A stretch of 64,000 nucleotides of DNA from Rugosimonospora africana (GTDB lineage: Bacteria > Actinomycetota > Actinomycetes > Mycobacteriales > Micromonosporaceae): positions 124,001 to 188,000 of the forward strand of contig NZ_BONZ01000034.1 of the NCBI RefSeq assembly GCF_016862975.1, written 5' to 3'. Shown here one piece after another: positions 40,693-48,677 of this stretch. Below the pieces are notes generated by a model. It worked only from the letters and a program-made list of their open reading frames with translations. It was not told the origin of the DNA and ran no database searches. The stretch's first letter is position 1; the number at the start of each line of letters is the position of its first letter. The position numbers were made by a program, and so were the translations under genes.

Positions 40693-41004
40693 ATCGCCGC
40701 AGTCGACGCCAAATACAAACACGCCACCACGCAGGCCATCAGCAGGGACGACCTGCATCAACTGCTCACCTACGTCACCGCATACCCCATGCCCGCCCCA
40801 CCCCGCATGATCGTCCACCCGGTGGACGGAAGCTGGACCCACCGCGGCACATCGCATCACACCTTGGTGGATCACCGCGACCCGGTGGTGCGCCTGCGTC
40901 CGGGTGATCCCGCCGCCGATCCGCTCTCGCACGATGCAGCCACTCGACCGCAAGTCCGGGCGGACACGACAGGAACTGGCCAACGCAATCTTCGATCACC
41001 TTGA
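40681..41004 (+). pseudogene. Fragment resembling a McrC-like/restriction nuclease C-terminus
   Basis: PPMIAAVDAKYKHATTQAIS and DDLHQLLTYVTAYPMPAPPR resemble the nuclease core of McrC/LlaJI-type proteins: an acidic residue, then D-A-K-Y-K as the ExK/DxK motif, then QLLTY. The N-terminal part is missing and the frame joins the RmlD-like remnant at 40681-40692. It is directly upstream of the NLR gene, suggesting a defence neighbourhood. Family call is tentative. Confidence 0.4.
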
Positions 41005-41141
41005 AGCCTGGTGCGAACCCTCCTACGACGTATTCGAGCCCGCATCGATGACCGTGTCGCGAGGTTGCGGGCGTTCTCGCATCCGTGTCGAGCACCCCAT
41101 ACCATTTGTGGGATCACTCAACGCTGTGGAGGCCATGTCCG

Positions 41142-44051
41142 ATGCTGCCTCACCACGACAACCCGCCGCGGATCGATGCGCGGTACACGCAGGGCGCGCA
41201 GTTCGGCGGCGGCAATGTAATGGTGAACCAGTTCATGGCGGCAGTTCCGGCGACGGCCTGGCCGGTGTACATCGGCCGGTGCCCACTGCAGGCGGATGCG
41301 TTCCAGGAACGTCCGGCAATCCAGTCGGCTCTGTCTGCCGCGGATGCGACGGCTGGTGCGGCGGTGACTCGGGTGCTGGTGGGCGACGGCGGTACCGGCA
41401 AGACGCAGCTTGCGGCGGCCCTGTTCGACCGGATCCGGCGGAACGGCGTCGACCTTGCGGTTTGGGTCGCCGCGACGTCCCGCGCCAGCGTGCTTGCCGC
41501 GTATGCGGAGGCGTTCGTGGCCACCCACCCCGGCGCGGGCACCGGCGAGGTTGAACGCGACGCCCACAGGTTCCTGGCCTGGCTCGCCGCCACGGAACGG
41601 TCCTGGATCATGGTGTTGGACGACGTCGCCGACCCGACGAAGCTGTCGGGGTTGTGGCCGGCGGGACGTACTGGTCAGCTAGTCCTCACCACCCGGCGCC
41701 GGGAAGCGGCAATCCTGGCACGCGGCGCGGTGGTCGAGGTCGGCGTGTTCACGCCGCAGGAGTCCGCGGCCTTTCTGACGGCGAAGCTGTCTTCTGCGAC
41801 GCTGCCTCCGGACGCACTGGGCGAAGCCGCCGAGCTCGGCGCGGATCTGGGGCACCTGCCACTTGCGCTGGCGCAGGCCGCCGCCGTGATCGTCAACGAC
41901 GCTGTCACCGCCGCGGAGTACCGAGCGATGCTGGCCGACCGCACCAGCCGCCTCGCTGACCTGTTCCCGGCTGATCCGCTCGACAGCGGCGACGAGTACG
42001 AACACGCGTTGGCCGGTACGTGGTCGCTGGCGACCGAGCGGGCCGACATGCTCGCGCCGGCCGGACTCGCCCGGCCATTGCTGTCGCTACTCGCGGTGCT
42101 GGATCCCAACGGCGTGCCGGAGGCTGTGCTGAACAGTGCGGCTGCCTCGGCCTGGGTGACCTCTCGCCCTGCCGGCAGCCCGGCGACGGCTACTGATACC
42201 CGGCGGGCGCTACGGAACCTGCACCGGCTCAGCCTGATATCCCACGATCCGACGGATGCGGTGCGGTCGGTGCGGATGCACGCGTTGGCCCAGCGGGCGA
42301 CTGCAGATAATCTTCCTGCTTCGCGGCTCCCCGGCCTCGTCCGCGCCGCCGCCGACGCACTCATGGGAGCATGGCCACCCGACAAGCGTGATGCCGCCAT
42401 CGGCCAGGTGCTGCGCGCCAACACGAGTGCGCTCCGCAGCCGGTACGCCGCCGAGCTGTGGTCGTCGGGTCTTCATCCGGTGGTGGCAAGGGCCGGCCAG
42501 AGCCTTGGCGACAGCGGGCTGGCCGCCGATGCGTTGATGTATTTCGATGGTCTTGTTGCCGACGCCCAGCGGGTTCTTGGACCGGACCATCCGGATACGT
42601 TGTCCGCCCGATACGAACTCGGCTACTGGCAAGGCGAGTGCGGCGACTTCGCCGGCGCCGCCGAGGCCCAGGAGCGGCTGCTCACCGACCGAGTGCGGGC
42701 GCTAGGCCCGGACCACCCCGCCACGCTGTCGACCCGGGCTAATGTGGCGTTCTGGCGCGGATACGCTGGCGATCCGAGCCGAGCGTTGGCCGAAACCGAG
42801 CAGGTCCTCGCCGACCAGGTACGGGTCCTGGGCGCCAACCACCTCGACACGTTACGGACCCGCCACAACTGTGCTCATTGGCGGGGAACGGCCGGCGATC
42901 CCGGCGCCGCTGCCACCGAAAACCAACGGCTCCTCGCCGACGCGTTGCGAGTGCTCGGGCCCGATGACCCCGACACCCTCGACACCCAGCGCAATCTCGC
43001 GTACTGGCGGGGCCGGGCCGGGGATGCTGCAGGCGCCGCCGCCGCCCTGGAAGGCGTCGTGGACGCGTACACGCGGCTCCTGGGAGCCGATCACCCGGAC
43101 ACCCTCCACGCCCGCGACGATCTGGCCGAATGGCGGGGCCGGGCGGGCAGTCCGGCAAGGGCCGCAGCGGACTTTGAGCGGCTCCTCGCCGATCGGCTGC
43201 GCATCCTCGACCTGGACCACCCGAACACCCTGATCACCCGTCACAACCTGGCCGAGTGGCAGGGACACGCGGGCGACCTGACCGGCGCAGTGGCAACATA
43301 TCAGCGGCTGCTGGGCGACCAGACCCGGATCCTCGGCAGGGACCACCTGTACAGCCTGAGCACCCGCTGCAACCTCGCCAGCTGGCGTGGGGAAGCTGAG
43401 GGAGCCGCGACAGCTGCCGGGCTGCTTCAGGAGCTCGTCGCGGACGCAGCGCGAGTCCTGCCGCCCGACCACCCACAGCTGCTGGTCATCAGGCACAACG
43501 ACGCGTACTGGCAGGGCCGCTCAGGCGACCCGGCCGCCGCGACCGCAGCCCTTCGCGACCTGGTCGCCGACTGCATACGGGTCCTCGGCCCGCGGAACCC
43601 GGACACACTGAACACCCGGCACAACCTCGCCTACTGGCAAGCACGCGCCGGCGACCCGGTGGGTGCCGCAAACGAGTTCACCAACCTGCTGGCCGACCAG
43701 ATCAGCGTCTCCGGGCCGGACCACCCCGACGTGCTGGAAACCCGCCACGAGCTCGCGACGTTGCGGCAGCTCAACGGCGAATCTGCCGACGCCGCCAGAG
43801 CATTCACCGAACTGCACGCCGATCAGCAGCGTGTACTCGGTCCAGAACATCCGCGAACCCTGCTGACCCGCGCCCACCTCGCCGAGCTCGACGGCCACAC
43901 CAAAGGCGCGGACGAGGCCGTCCACGCATACCGTCAACTGCTGGTCGACGCGACGCGGGTCCTGGGCGTCGAGCACCCTGACACCAACCGGATCCGGGCC
44001 GCGCTCGACCAGTGGCTGGACGGGTCCGCTCACATAACCGAAGAGAGGTAA
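41142..44051 (+). CDS. NLR-like NB-ARC-TPR protein with N-terminal amyloid-signalling-type motif
   Basis: 969 residues. Residues 18-31 (GAQFGGGNVMVNQF) match the C-terminal motif of the next protein. NB-ARC: Walker A VGDGGTGKTQLA (81-88 core), Walker B SWIMVLDDVADP, TGQLVLTTRRREAA (sensor-1-like Arg), GHLPLALAQAAAV (GLPLA motif). A winged-helix region leads to at least 11 TPR-type repeats of 42 residues (from ~477), each with a core like LGPDHPDTL. This is a sensor-oligomeriser architecture: repeats sense, the ATPase oligomerises, the short motif templates the partner. ATG 41142 has GGAGG 9 nt upstream. The next gene starts 3 nt after the stop. Abortive infection is inferred from architecture. 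Confidence 0.9.
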   Translation: MLPHHDNPPRIDARYTQGAQFGGGNVMVNQFMAAVPATAWPVYIGRCPLQADAFQERPAIQSALSAADATAGAAVTRVLVGDGGTGKTQLAAALFDRIRRNGVDLAVWVAATSRASVLAAYAEAFVATHPGAGTGEVERDAHRFLAWLAATERSWIMVLDDVADPTKLSGLWPAGRTGQLVLTTRRREAAILARGAVVEVGVFTPQESAAFLTAKLSSATLPPDALGEAAELGADLGHLPLALAQAAAVIVNDAVTAAEYRAMLADRTSRLADLFPADPLDSGDEYEHALAGTWSLATERADMLAPAGLARPLLSLLAVLDPNGVPEAVLNSAAASAWVTSRPAGSPATATDTRRALRNLHRLSLISHDPTDAVRSVRMHALAQRATADNLPASRLPGLVRAAADALMGAWPPDKRDAAIGQVLRANTSALRSRYAAELWSSGLHPVVARAGQSLGDSGLAADALMYFDGLVADAQRVLGPDHPDTLSARYELGYWQGECGDFAGAAEAQERLLTDRVRALGPDHPATLSTRANVAFWRGYAGDPSRALAETEQVLADQVRVLGANHLDTLRTRHNCAHWRGTAGDPGAAATENQRLLADALRVLGPDDPDTLDTQRNLAYWRGRAGDAAGAAAALEGVVDAYTRLLGADHPDTLHARDDLAEWRGRAGSPARAAADFERLLADRLRILDLDHPNTLITRHNLAEWQGHAGDLTGAVATYQRLLGDQTRILGRDHLYSLSTRCNLASWRGEAEGAATAAGLLQELVADAARVLPPDHPQLLVIRHNDAYWQGRSGDPAAATAALRDLVADCIRVLGPRNPDTLNTRHNLAYWQARAGDPVGAANEFTNLLADQISVSGPDHPDVLETRHELATLRQLNGESADAARAFTELHADQQRVLGPEHPRTLLTRAHLAELDGHTKGADEAVHAYRQLLVDATRVLGVEHPDTNRIRAALDQWLDGSAHITEER
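42570..44015 (+). repeat. 42-residue (126-bp) TPR repeat array within the NLR gene
   Basis: Eleven full units plus a partial one, each encoding roughly R-[VI]-LG-x-[DE]-HP-[DN]-TL-x-TR-x-NLA-x-W-x-G-x-AGD-x-x-[GA]-A followed by LLAD. The repeats are of the TPR_10/TPR_12 (kinesin light chain-like) length. Units are diverged at the DNA level, so they are not a recent expansion. Confidence 0.85.
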
Positions 44052-44054
44052 TCC

Positions 44055-44438
44055 GTGGACCCGCTCACGCTTGTCGTGACCGCTCTCGCCACCGGCGCCT
44101 CAAGCGGCGCCGGCCAGGCCATGACCACCGCCGCCACCGACGCCTACCAGGCACTTAAACAGCTGGTAGTCCGCAAGTTTGCCGGAAAGCACGCAGCCCA
44201 GGTGGCCCTGACCGAGCATGAGACCGACCCCGAGGTGTGGCGGGCCCCGCTGAGCAAGCAACTCACCGAAACCGGGGCCGCCACCGACCCGGCGGTTGTC
44301 GAAGCGGCACAGCGGCTGCTGACACTACTTGATCAGGCTGGTGCGAGGGCCGGAAAGTACTCCGTGGATCTCAGCGGAGCCCACGGTGTCCAAGTCGGCG
44401 ACCACAACACGCAGATCAACCGATTCGGACCGAACTGA
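44055..44438 (+). CDS. Putative membrane-acting effector with C-terminal amyloid-signalling-type motif
   Basis: 127 residues from GTG 44055 with GAGAGG 7 nt upstream. The N-terminus DPLTLVVTALATGASSGAGQ is hydrophobic and Gly/Ala-rich, followed by TAATDAYQALKQLVVRKFAG, as in Bell-type (HeLo-analogous) membrane-targeting domains. The middle is helical (APLSKQLTETGAATDPAVVE). Residues 111-124 (GVQVGDHNTQINRF) align without gaps with the N-terminal motif of the NLR: G-x-Q-x-G-x-x-N-x-x-[VI]-N-x-F. The VQVG core resembles RHIM. The likely role is a pore-forming or membrane-damaging executor switched on by motif templating. Function is inferred, not shown. Confidence 0.8.
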   Translation: MDPLTLVVTALATGASSGAGQAMTTAATDAYQALKQLVVRKFAGKHAAQVALTEHETDPEVWRAPLSKQLTETGAATDPAVVEAAQRLLTLLDQAGARAGKYSVDLSGAHGVQVGDHNTQINRFGPN

Positions 44439-44816
44439 CGCGACAGCTCACAGCACCACCGGTACCCGATCTAGCCCAGCAACCTGCCGCGGGACATAGC
44501 CCAGGTGTGATCTGCGGCATGCGTCTGCCCCGAGATCCGCCAGAACGCCTTAGCGTCCAGGAGCCCACGGAATGGTACTCACCGTGCTTCGCACCCGGTC
44601 ACCGACCAGGAAAGCGAGACGCGCCCCGCGCATATGGTCGGCATCTGATAGCGCCGGAGGCGAAGCTGCTGCGACCGACGATGATCTTGCAGTGCTTGGC
44701 CAGGCGGGCCTTTCACGTGCCGCCAAGCCGTTGCCGTGGATTCCGACGTGAGCGCCGCGGACACCGGCCTGTGTCACAAGTCGGCGACAAACGCTGTGTC
44801 CAATGTCCAGATAGGA
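44439..44816. other. Gap after the NLR operon, no supported gene
   Basis: 378 bp between the effector stop and the IS5 hairpin. I find no convincing gene, terminator or palindrome. A few codons around 44680-44770 read like a short protein end but cannot be identified. Confidence 0.35.
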
Positions 44817-44872
44817 CGAGGCTCCCGGTAGGACATCGGTCGACCAAGATCGAACGCCTGTCGGGAGCCTCG
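44817..44872. repeat. Inverted repeat upstream of the IS5-type transposase
   Basis: CGAGGCTCCCG (44817-44827) and CGGGAGCCTCG (44862-44872) are perfect 11-bp arms with a 34-nt loop, ending 1 bp before the transposase TTG start. It may be part of the left end or a leader hairpin limiting transposase translation. Confidence 0.5.
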
Positions 44873-44873
44873 C

Positions 44874-45431
44874 TTGTTGACCTATCCCGCCAGCATCCCG
44901 CTGTCCACTCGCAGCCTGACCTTCCTATCCGAGCTGATCCGCATCCAGCGCATGCAGCGTGGTAACCGGTGGCGGCGGTTGGACCCCGGCCGGCAGTCGT
45001 TGTTGGTGCTGGCCCATCTGCGCAACGGTGACACCTACACCCGGCTGGCCAGCGCGTTCGGCGTCGGCGTCGCCACCATCTACCGCTACATCCGCGAAGC
45101 CCTCGACCCGCTCGCTGCCGCCGCACCCACCTTGGACCAGGCCGTCTACCAGGCCTCCCGGCTGCTGTGGGTCGTCCTTGACGGCACCCTGATCCCCATC
45201 GACAGGGTCGCCGAAGAGCGCCCCTACTACTCCGGCAAGCACAAGCGACATGGCGTCAACGTGCAGGTCCTGGCCGATATCCGCAGCCGGCTGCTGTGGG
45301 CCTCATCCGCACTACCCGGCGCCGTCCATGACCTGAAGGCTGCCCTGAGCCACGGCATCCCCGCCGCTCTGACCAAGTTCGAAATCGCCTGCTACGCCGA
45401 CAACGCGTACCGCGCCGCCGGACCCACTATC
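44874..45431 (+). pseudogene. IS5-family transposase, 3'-truncated
   Basis: 186 codons: HTH part LDPGRQSLLVLAHLRNGDTY, TRLASAFGVGVATIYRYIRE; DDE part LLWVVLDGTLIPIDRVAEER (first Asp) and ALTKFEIACYADNAYRAAGP (second Asp). Homology stops at AGPTI near 45431. The third catalytic residue (Glu) and about 75 C-terminal residues are gone, so it cannot transpose. A TTG at 44874 or 44877 is the probable start. The right end of the element is not present. Confidence 0.8.
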
Positions 45432-45486
45432 GCATCAGGCGGCCGCGCGGAGCGGCATTCTCCGGTTTCGCAGCCGCCCGGACGGG

Positions 45487-45885
45487 TCACTCGCCCACGA
45501 TGCGATTCAGAATCTCGTTGTGTACGTGCTGGGCCTTCTCGTCACCCCGGAACTCGACCTCGTAGGTCAGGGTGCCAACGTTGATCCCGATCGTGCCGCT
45601 GGAGAAGAACGAGCCGGCGAAGGACTTGTTACTCAGGACGCTGACGCTGTGGATCCGCGAGTACGGCACACTCGTGACGGCCAGCTTCTCCCCCACGAAG
45701 GACTTGTCCTGAATGATCACCCGCCGGTCGGTCAGGCCGAGGAACCCGGTACCGATGCCGTGCGCGTCGTACACAGCGAGCAGCCGCTCGCCCGCCACCA
45801 GGCCATTCTGGATCTGCTCCAGTTGGTCCTGCCGGTCAAAGGGGATGCTGTCCACTGCGGCCGTCGGCTCACTTGTCGTAGTCAC
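45487..45885 (-). CDS. Bacterial PH-domain protein
   Basis: 132 residues, GTG start at 45885 with GGAGAAGC upstream. The centre GLVAGERLLAVYDAHGIGTG, FLGLTDRRVIIQDKSF and SVPYSRIHSVSVLSNKSFAG is the seven-strand bPH/YdjL-like fold, closing with the helix DEKAQHVHNEILNRIVGE. Such domains bind lipids or partner proteins; enzymatic activity is not expected. It is convergent with the broken IS5 gene. Confidence 0.85.
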   Translation of the reverse strand: MTTTSEPTAAVDSIPFDRQDQLEQIQNGLVAGERLLAVYDAHGIGTGFLGLTDRRVIIQDKSFVGEKLAVTSVPYSRIHSVSVLSNKSFAGSFFSSGTIGINVGTLTYEVEFRGDEKAQHVHNEILNRIVGE

Positions 45886-46763
45886 GCTTCTCCGATCAAA
45901 CCATTGGATGTGCTTCGACGATCGCGCGCAAGTCTGCCACTGCTCCGTGAGCCACGAAGCACCCCTCCTGCCCCCGGTTCCGCGGCGCGAACCACGACCT
46001 CAGGCTGTCAAGAGGGGCGTTGCTGGACCCGCGATCAGGGCGCCAACAGCGATGCTGACCCCACCTGCGCACGGTGCGAGCAATGCTCGAAACCTGTGGG
46101 TGAGCGTTTGGGGGGCGTACCCTCCCGACAAAAGCCCATGCCTGGAATCGAGTAAGGCCCGCGCGCCAACGCGGGTCGGGAAGGTACACCCGTCAGCGGG
46201 GCGGCGAGCATCCGCCTCGCACCCTCTCGCCCTGCTCGCCAGCGACCGCACCGCAAACGTGACCGGCGGCGACTTCCGCATCGATGGTGGACTCGTCCCC
46301 ACCGTGCCAGGGCCGTAAGCGGTTCGGACCAGGTTCCGTTGCGCAACGCCATGCCACCAGTCTTCGCGCGCGTGTCTGGTCTGCCATCTGCGCCAGCGCA
46401 ATCATCGCTTTTACCCGCTCGCGCTGACGTTACGGCTCTCATCATGGGCAGCCAAAAGCACCTGTCTCTCTCGCAACCACTGCTCTCTCTCCCGCGTCCA
46501 CTGCCGACCGCGAGCTGGCGGGTGGCAGGACGATGTGCCGGGATCGACGTAGTAACGGCCGCGAGTGCGGTCAGGTTCACGACCGGAACCACGTTTCCCG
46601 CTCTAAGAGCGTCGGGCTCCATCGATGCGTTACACGGGGCACCGCGCTTTTTGCCGGCGCTGCGCCGCCCAGATCCCATCGACGATCACAACCTTGCGTC
46701 GCAAGACACATACCGTTAGTGTGACGACGCGGTCAGTCATCTTCACGGGGGAGGCTGCCGTCC
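45886..46763. other. Debris region before the SARP gene
   Basis: 878 bp. Apart from the SDR remnant at 46226-46318, nothing is coding by my reading. Base composition is lower in GC in places (46380-46520), and 46690-46740 (CACATACCGTTAGTGTGACG) is a plausible promoter region for the SARP gene. Confidence 0.4.
46226..46318 (+). pseudogene. SDR oxidoreductase C-terminal remnant
   Basis: LALLASDRTANVTGGDFRID then GGLVPTV is the conserved C-terminus of classical SDR proteins (usually VAFLASDxASxVTGxDFRIDGG). About 30 codons remain, with TAA at 46316. Confidence 0.6.
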
Positions 46764-47627
46764 ATGTCCATACTCGTCCGGTTGCTGGGACCGGTCGAAG
46801 TCCGTCGCGACGACATCGTCACGCCGATCGGATCGTCGAAACGCCGAACGATGCTGGCGAGCCTTGCGTTGACTGCGAACCGTCCCGTCTCGCTCGACAC
46901 GCTGATTGAGGCGCTCTGGTCCGACGAAGCACCATCGTCGGCGACCAAGAACCTCCGCAACCACGCCCACGCGCTGCGCGCACTGCTCGGCGAGCGAGTG
47001 GTAACCCACCCGGCCGCATACGAGCTGTGTCTAGCCACCGACGAACTCGACGTCACGCGCTTTCTCGCGCTCGCCGACCGGGGCGCGGACGCATACGCCG
47101 CCGACGAGGCTGTCACGGCGGCAGCGGCATACCGAGAGGCGCTCGCGCTGTGGCGCGGCGAACCGGCCCCCGGCGTCCCTCGCACCGCCGCGCTCAGCGC
47201 GATAGTCGCGGGCCTGCTCGACAGGCGCTTGAGCGTGTTCGAGGGCTACTGCGACGCAAAGCTGGCCAGCGGTGCGTCCGGCGAGCTTGTCCCGGACCTG
47301 CGGCAGCATCTGGTGCGTCATCCGTTCCGCGAACACGCCTGGGGCACGCTCATGCTCGCGCAGTACCGCAGCGGCGATCTGCCGGGCGCCCTGCGTTCGT
47401 ATGCTCAGGCACGAACTGGGCTGCGCCGAGACCTCGGCGTCGATCCCGGGCCGGATCTGGTCAACCTTCATCGCGCGATACTCAGCCGCGACCCGTGCCT
47501 CGATCCCCCTCATCGCGGCGCTCGGCCCTCGCCTCCGGCCTCTGTCAGATGGCCTGGGGGGCGGCGATCCGGTGGGCATCAACAGTCCGAAGCCGCGAGC
47601 ATGGACGCCGTCGCCCAGGCCGGATGA
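46764..47627 (+). CDS. SARP-family regulator (winged helix plus BTAD domain)
   Basis: 287 residues. SILVRLLGPVEVRRDDIVTP and TMLASLALTANRPVSLDTLI form the OmpR-type winged helix. From ~100 to 245 is the bacterial transcriptional activator domain (LALADRGADAYAADEAVTAA, HPFREHAWGTLMLAQYRSGD, YAQARTGLRRDLGVDPGPDL). This small form, without an NB-ARC part, is typical of pathway-specific activators such as ActII-ORF4-like proteins. GGGGGAGG precedes ATG 46764. SARPs bind heptamer direct repeats; a candidate site lies upstream of the RHS gene. The C-terminal ~35 residues look like a frame-extended tail. Confidence 0.9.
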   Translation: MSILVRLLGPVEVRRDDIVTPIGSSKRRTMLASLALTANRPVSLDTLIEALWSDEAPSSATKNLRNHAHALRALLGERVVTHPAAYELCLATDELDVTRFLALADRGADAYAADEAVTAAAAYREALALWRGEPAPGVPRTAALSAIVAGLLDRRLSVFEGYCDAKLASGASGELVPDLRQHLVRHPFREHAWGTLMLAQYRSGDLPGALRSYAQARTGLRRDLGVDPGPDLVNLHRAILSRDPCLDPPHRGARPSPPASVRWPGGRRSGGHQQSEAASMDAVAQAG

Positions 47628-47976
47628 CCCGTTCACTCGGCGCCGCGCTGGCGCGGCCGAGTGATGGGGCCGTTCGTCGACACACCCTAGGACCGGCGCT
47701 CCCAGGGGAAGAATCGCTCGGTTCCTGAGCCATCAATGGCGAGGGCATAGTCGAAGCGTGCCCGTTCAGGGCCTGTCCGCACGAAGAAGAGAGGCCGCGC
47801 TGATGGCCGCCGCCGCCCTGCACCGGGCGACCACCTGGTTACAGACCGCTGAGTGCAGGGGTCCACCCCTGGGAGGAATCGTCTAGCCTTGGGCTGCCGG
47901 GAGATCAGGTTTCCACTGACGTTCCCGACACCGACGAGAAGGGCGCCATGAGGCACACGACGACACCCGCAGGTCA
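47628..47976. other. Intergenic stretch with a palindrome
   Basis: 349 bp between SARP and the broken hypothetical gene. CAGGGGTCCACCCCTG (47856-47871) is a perfect palindrome with a 2-nt centre, followed by GGGAGGAATCGTCTAGCCTTG, a possible promoter of the next gene. Nothing else is evident. Confidence 0.4.
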
Positions 47977-48294
47977 ATGATGTCGGGCGACGACGACCGG
48001 TACGTCGGGCGCCCATTCGTACGGCTGCTGGACTGCTTCGTCCTATGGGCGGTTGGCGAGCTTCCCGCGGCCCAGGCGGCGTAACTAACCGAGATCACCC
48101 CGAACCTACAGCGCGTCTACGGCAGCACCGGAAACTGGCAGAAGATCGTTGCCGAGCAGATGAACTTTCGGGACGGACTACCAGAGAAGCTGCGCGCGAT
48201 GTGGGACCGGAACACCGAGCTTGCCCGCCAGCGTCACGAGCAGCTGTCCGCACAGGACTGGGCTCGCACGGTTGTCGACCAGAACTTCGTCTGA
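47977..48294 (+). pseudogene. Small conserved hypothetical gene split by an in-frame stop (copy 2)
   Basis: The frame MMSGDDDRYVGRPFVRLLDC, FVLWAVGELPAAQAA ends at TAA (48082-48084) and then continues in the same frame as LTEITPNLQRVYGSTGNWQK, IVAEQMNFRDGLPEKLRAMW, to DQNFV and TGA. The second half is the same as in copy 1 at 11409. Without the stop it would encode ~105 residues of unknown function. One base change explains the break. Confidence 0.7.
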
Positions 48295-48415
48295 CTGAGC
48301 CGCCGAAGCCGCGCCAACGACGACGGCGGCCGTGCGAGCTCTGACGCTCGTACGGCCGCCGCTTCCTCAGCGATCCCAGGGTTCTGCTAACAGTTCGTCC
48401 AACCGCTCCTGTACG
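48184..48415. repeat. Dispersed repeat, copy 2 of 2
   Basis: About 232 bp nearly identical to 11409-11639, differing by single bases and one small indel. Here the flanking gene sequence continues further on the left (the whole hypothetical frame) and the minus-strand stop codon is intact. Confidence 0.85.
48324..48361 (+). terminator. Hairpin inside repeat copy 2
   Basis: A 16-bp stem (48324-48339 with 48346-48361) around a TCTGAC loop with one G-U pair, located between two convergent gene ends. Confidence 0.75.
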
Positions 48416-48507
48416 AGTTTCATGAACAGGTCGACCGCTCGGTCTCTGGAGGCTCCGGTCAATGTCCGCCGCGGCGACTCGTCGTCATTTTGGAGTACGA
48501 GCGCCAC
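48367..48507 (-). pseudogene. Short minus-strand frame ending in repeat copy 2
   Basis: VALVLQNDDESPRRTLTGAS then LFMKLVQERLDELLAEPWDR, TGA at 48367-48369. It looks like the C-terminus of a small protein; upstream in the same frame there is a stop. In copy 1 the same C-terminus (VQERLSELSAEPWDR) is present with the stop codon lost. No family recognised. Confidence 0.4.
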
Positions 48508-48535
48508 ACTCGAGCTCCCCCGAGAGACCAACTCG

Positions 48536-48655
48536 AGCTACCAACCCGGCAGCCGGTTCTGGCCGTTCCAATGGATCGAGGGCGGCTGGCTGCTCACGCT
48601 GTCCGTGCTCCTGATCGCGGTGACCGTCTGGGTGGTCCGCCGCCGCGCCGTCTGA
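48536..48655 (+). pseudogene. ABC transporter permease, C-terminal remnant
   Basis: SYQPGSRFWPFQWIEGGWLL then TLSVLLIAVTVWVVRRRAV is the last periplasmic motif (YQPxxRFWxFQWIE) and final membrane helix of ABC-2-type exporter permeases. Only about 39 codons remain, and no ATPase gene is close. Confidence 0.6.
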
Positions 48656-48677
48656 CGCACCGCGACCGCGAAGGTCC

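Noticed and set aside
42570-44015. Regular spacing of similar sequences, considered as a CRISPR-like array
   Set aside because: The period is 126 bp, in frame with the NLR gene, and the repeats encode TPR units.
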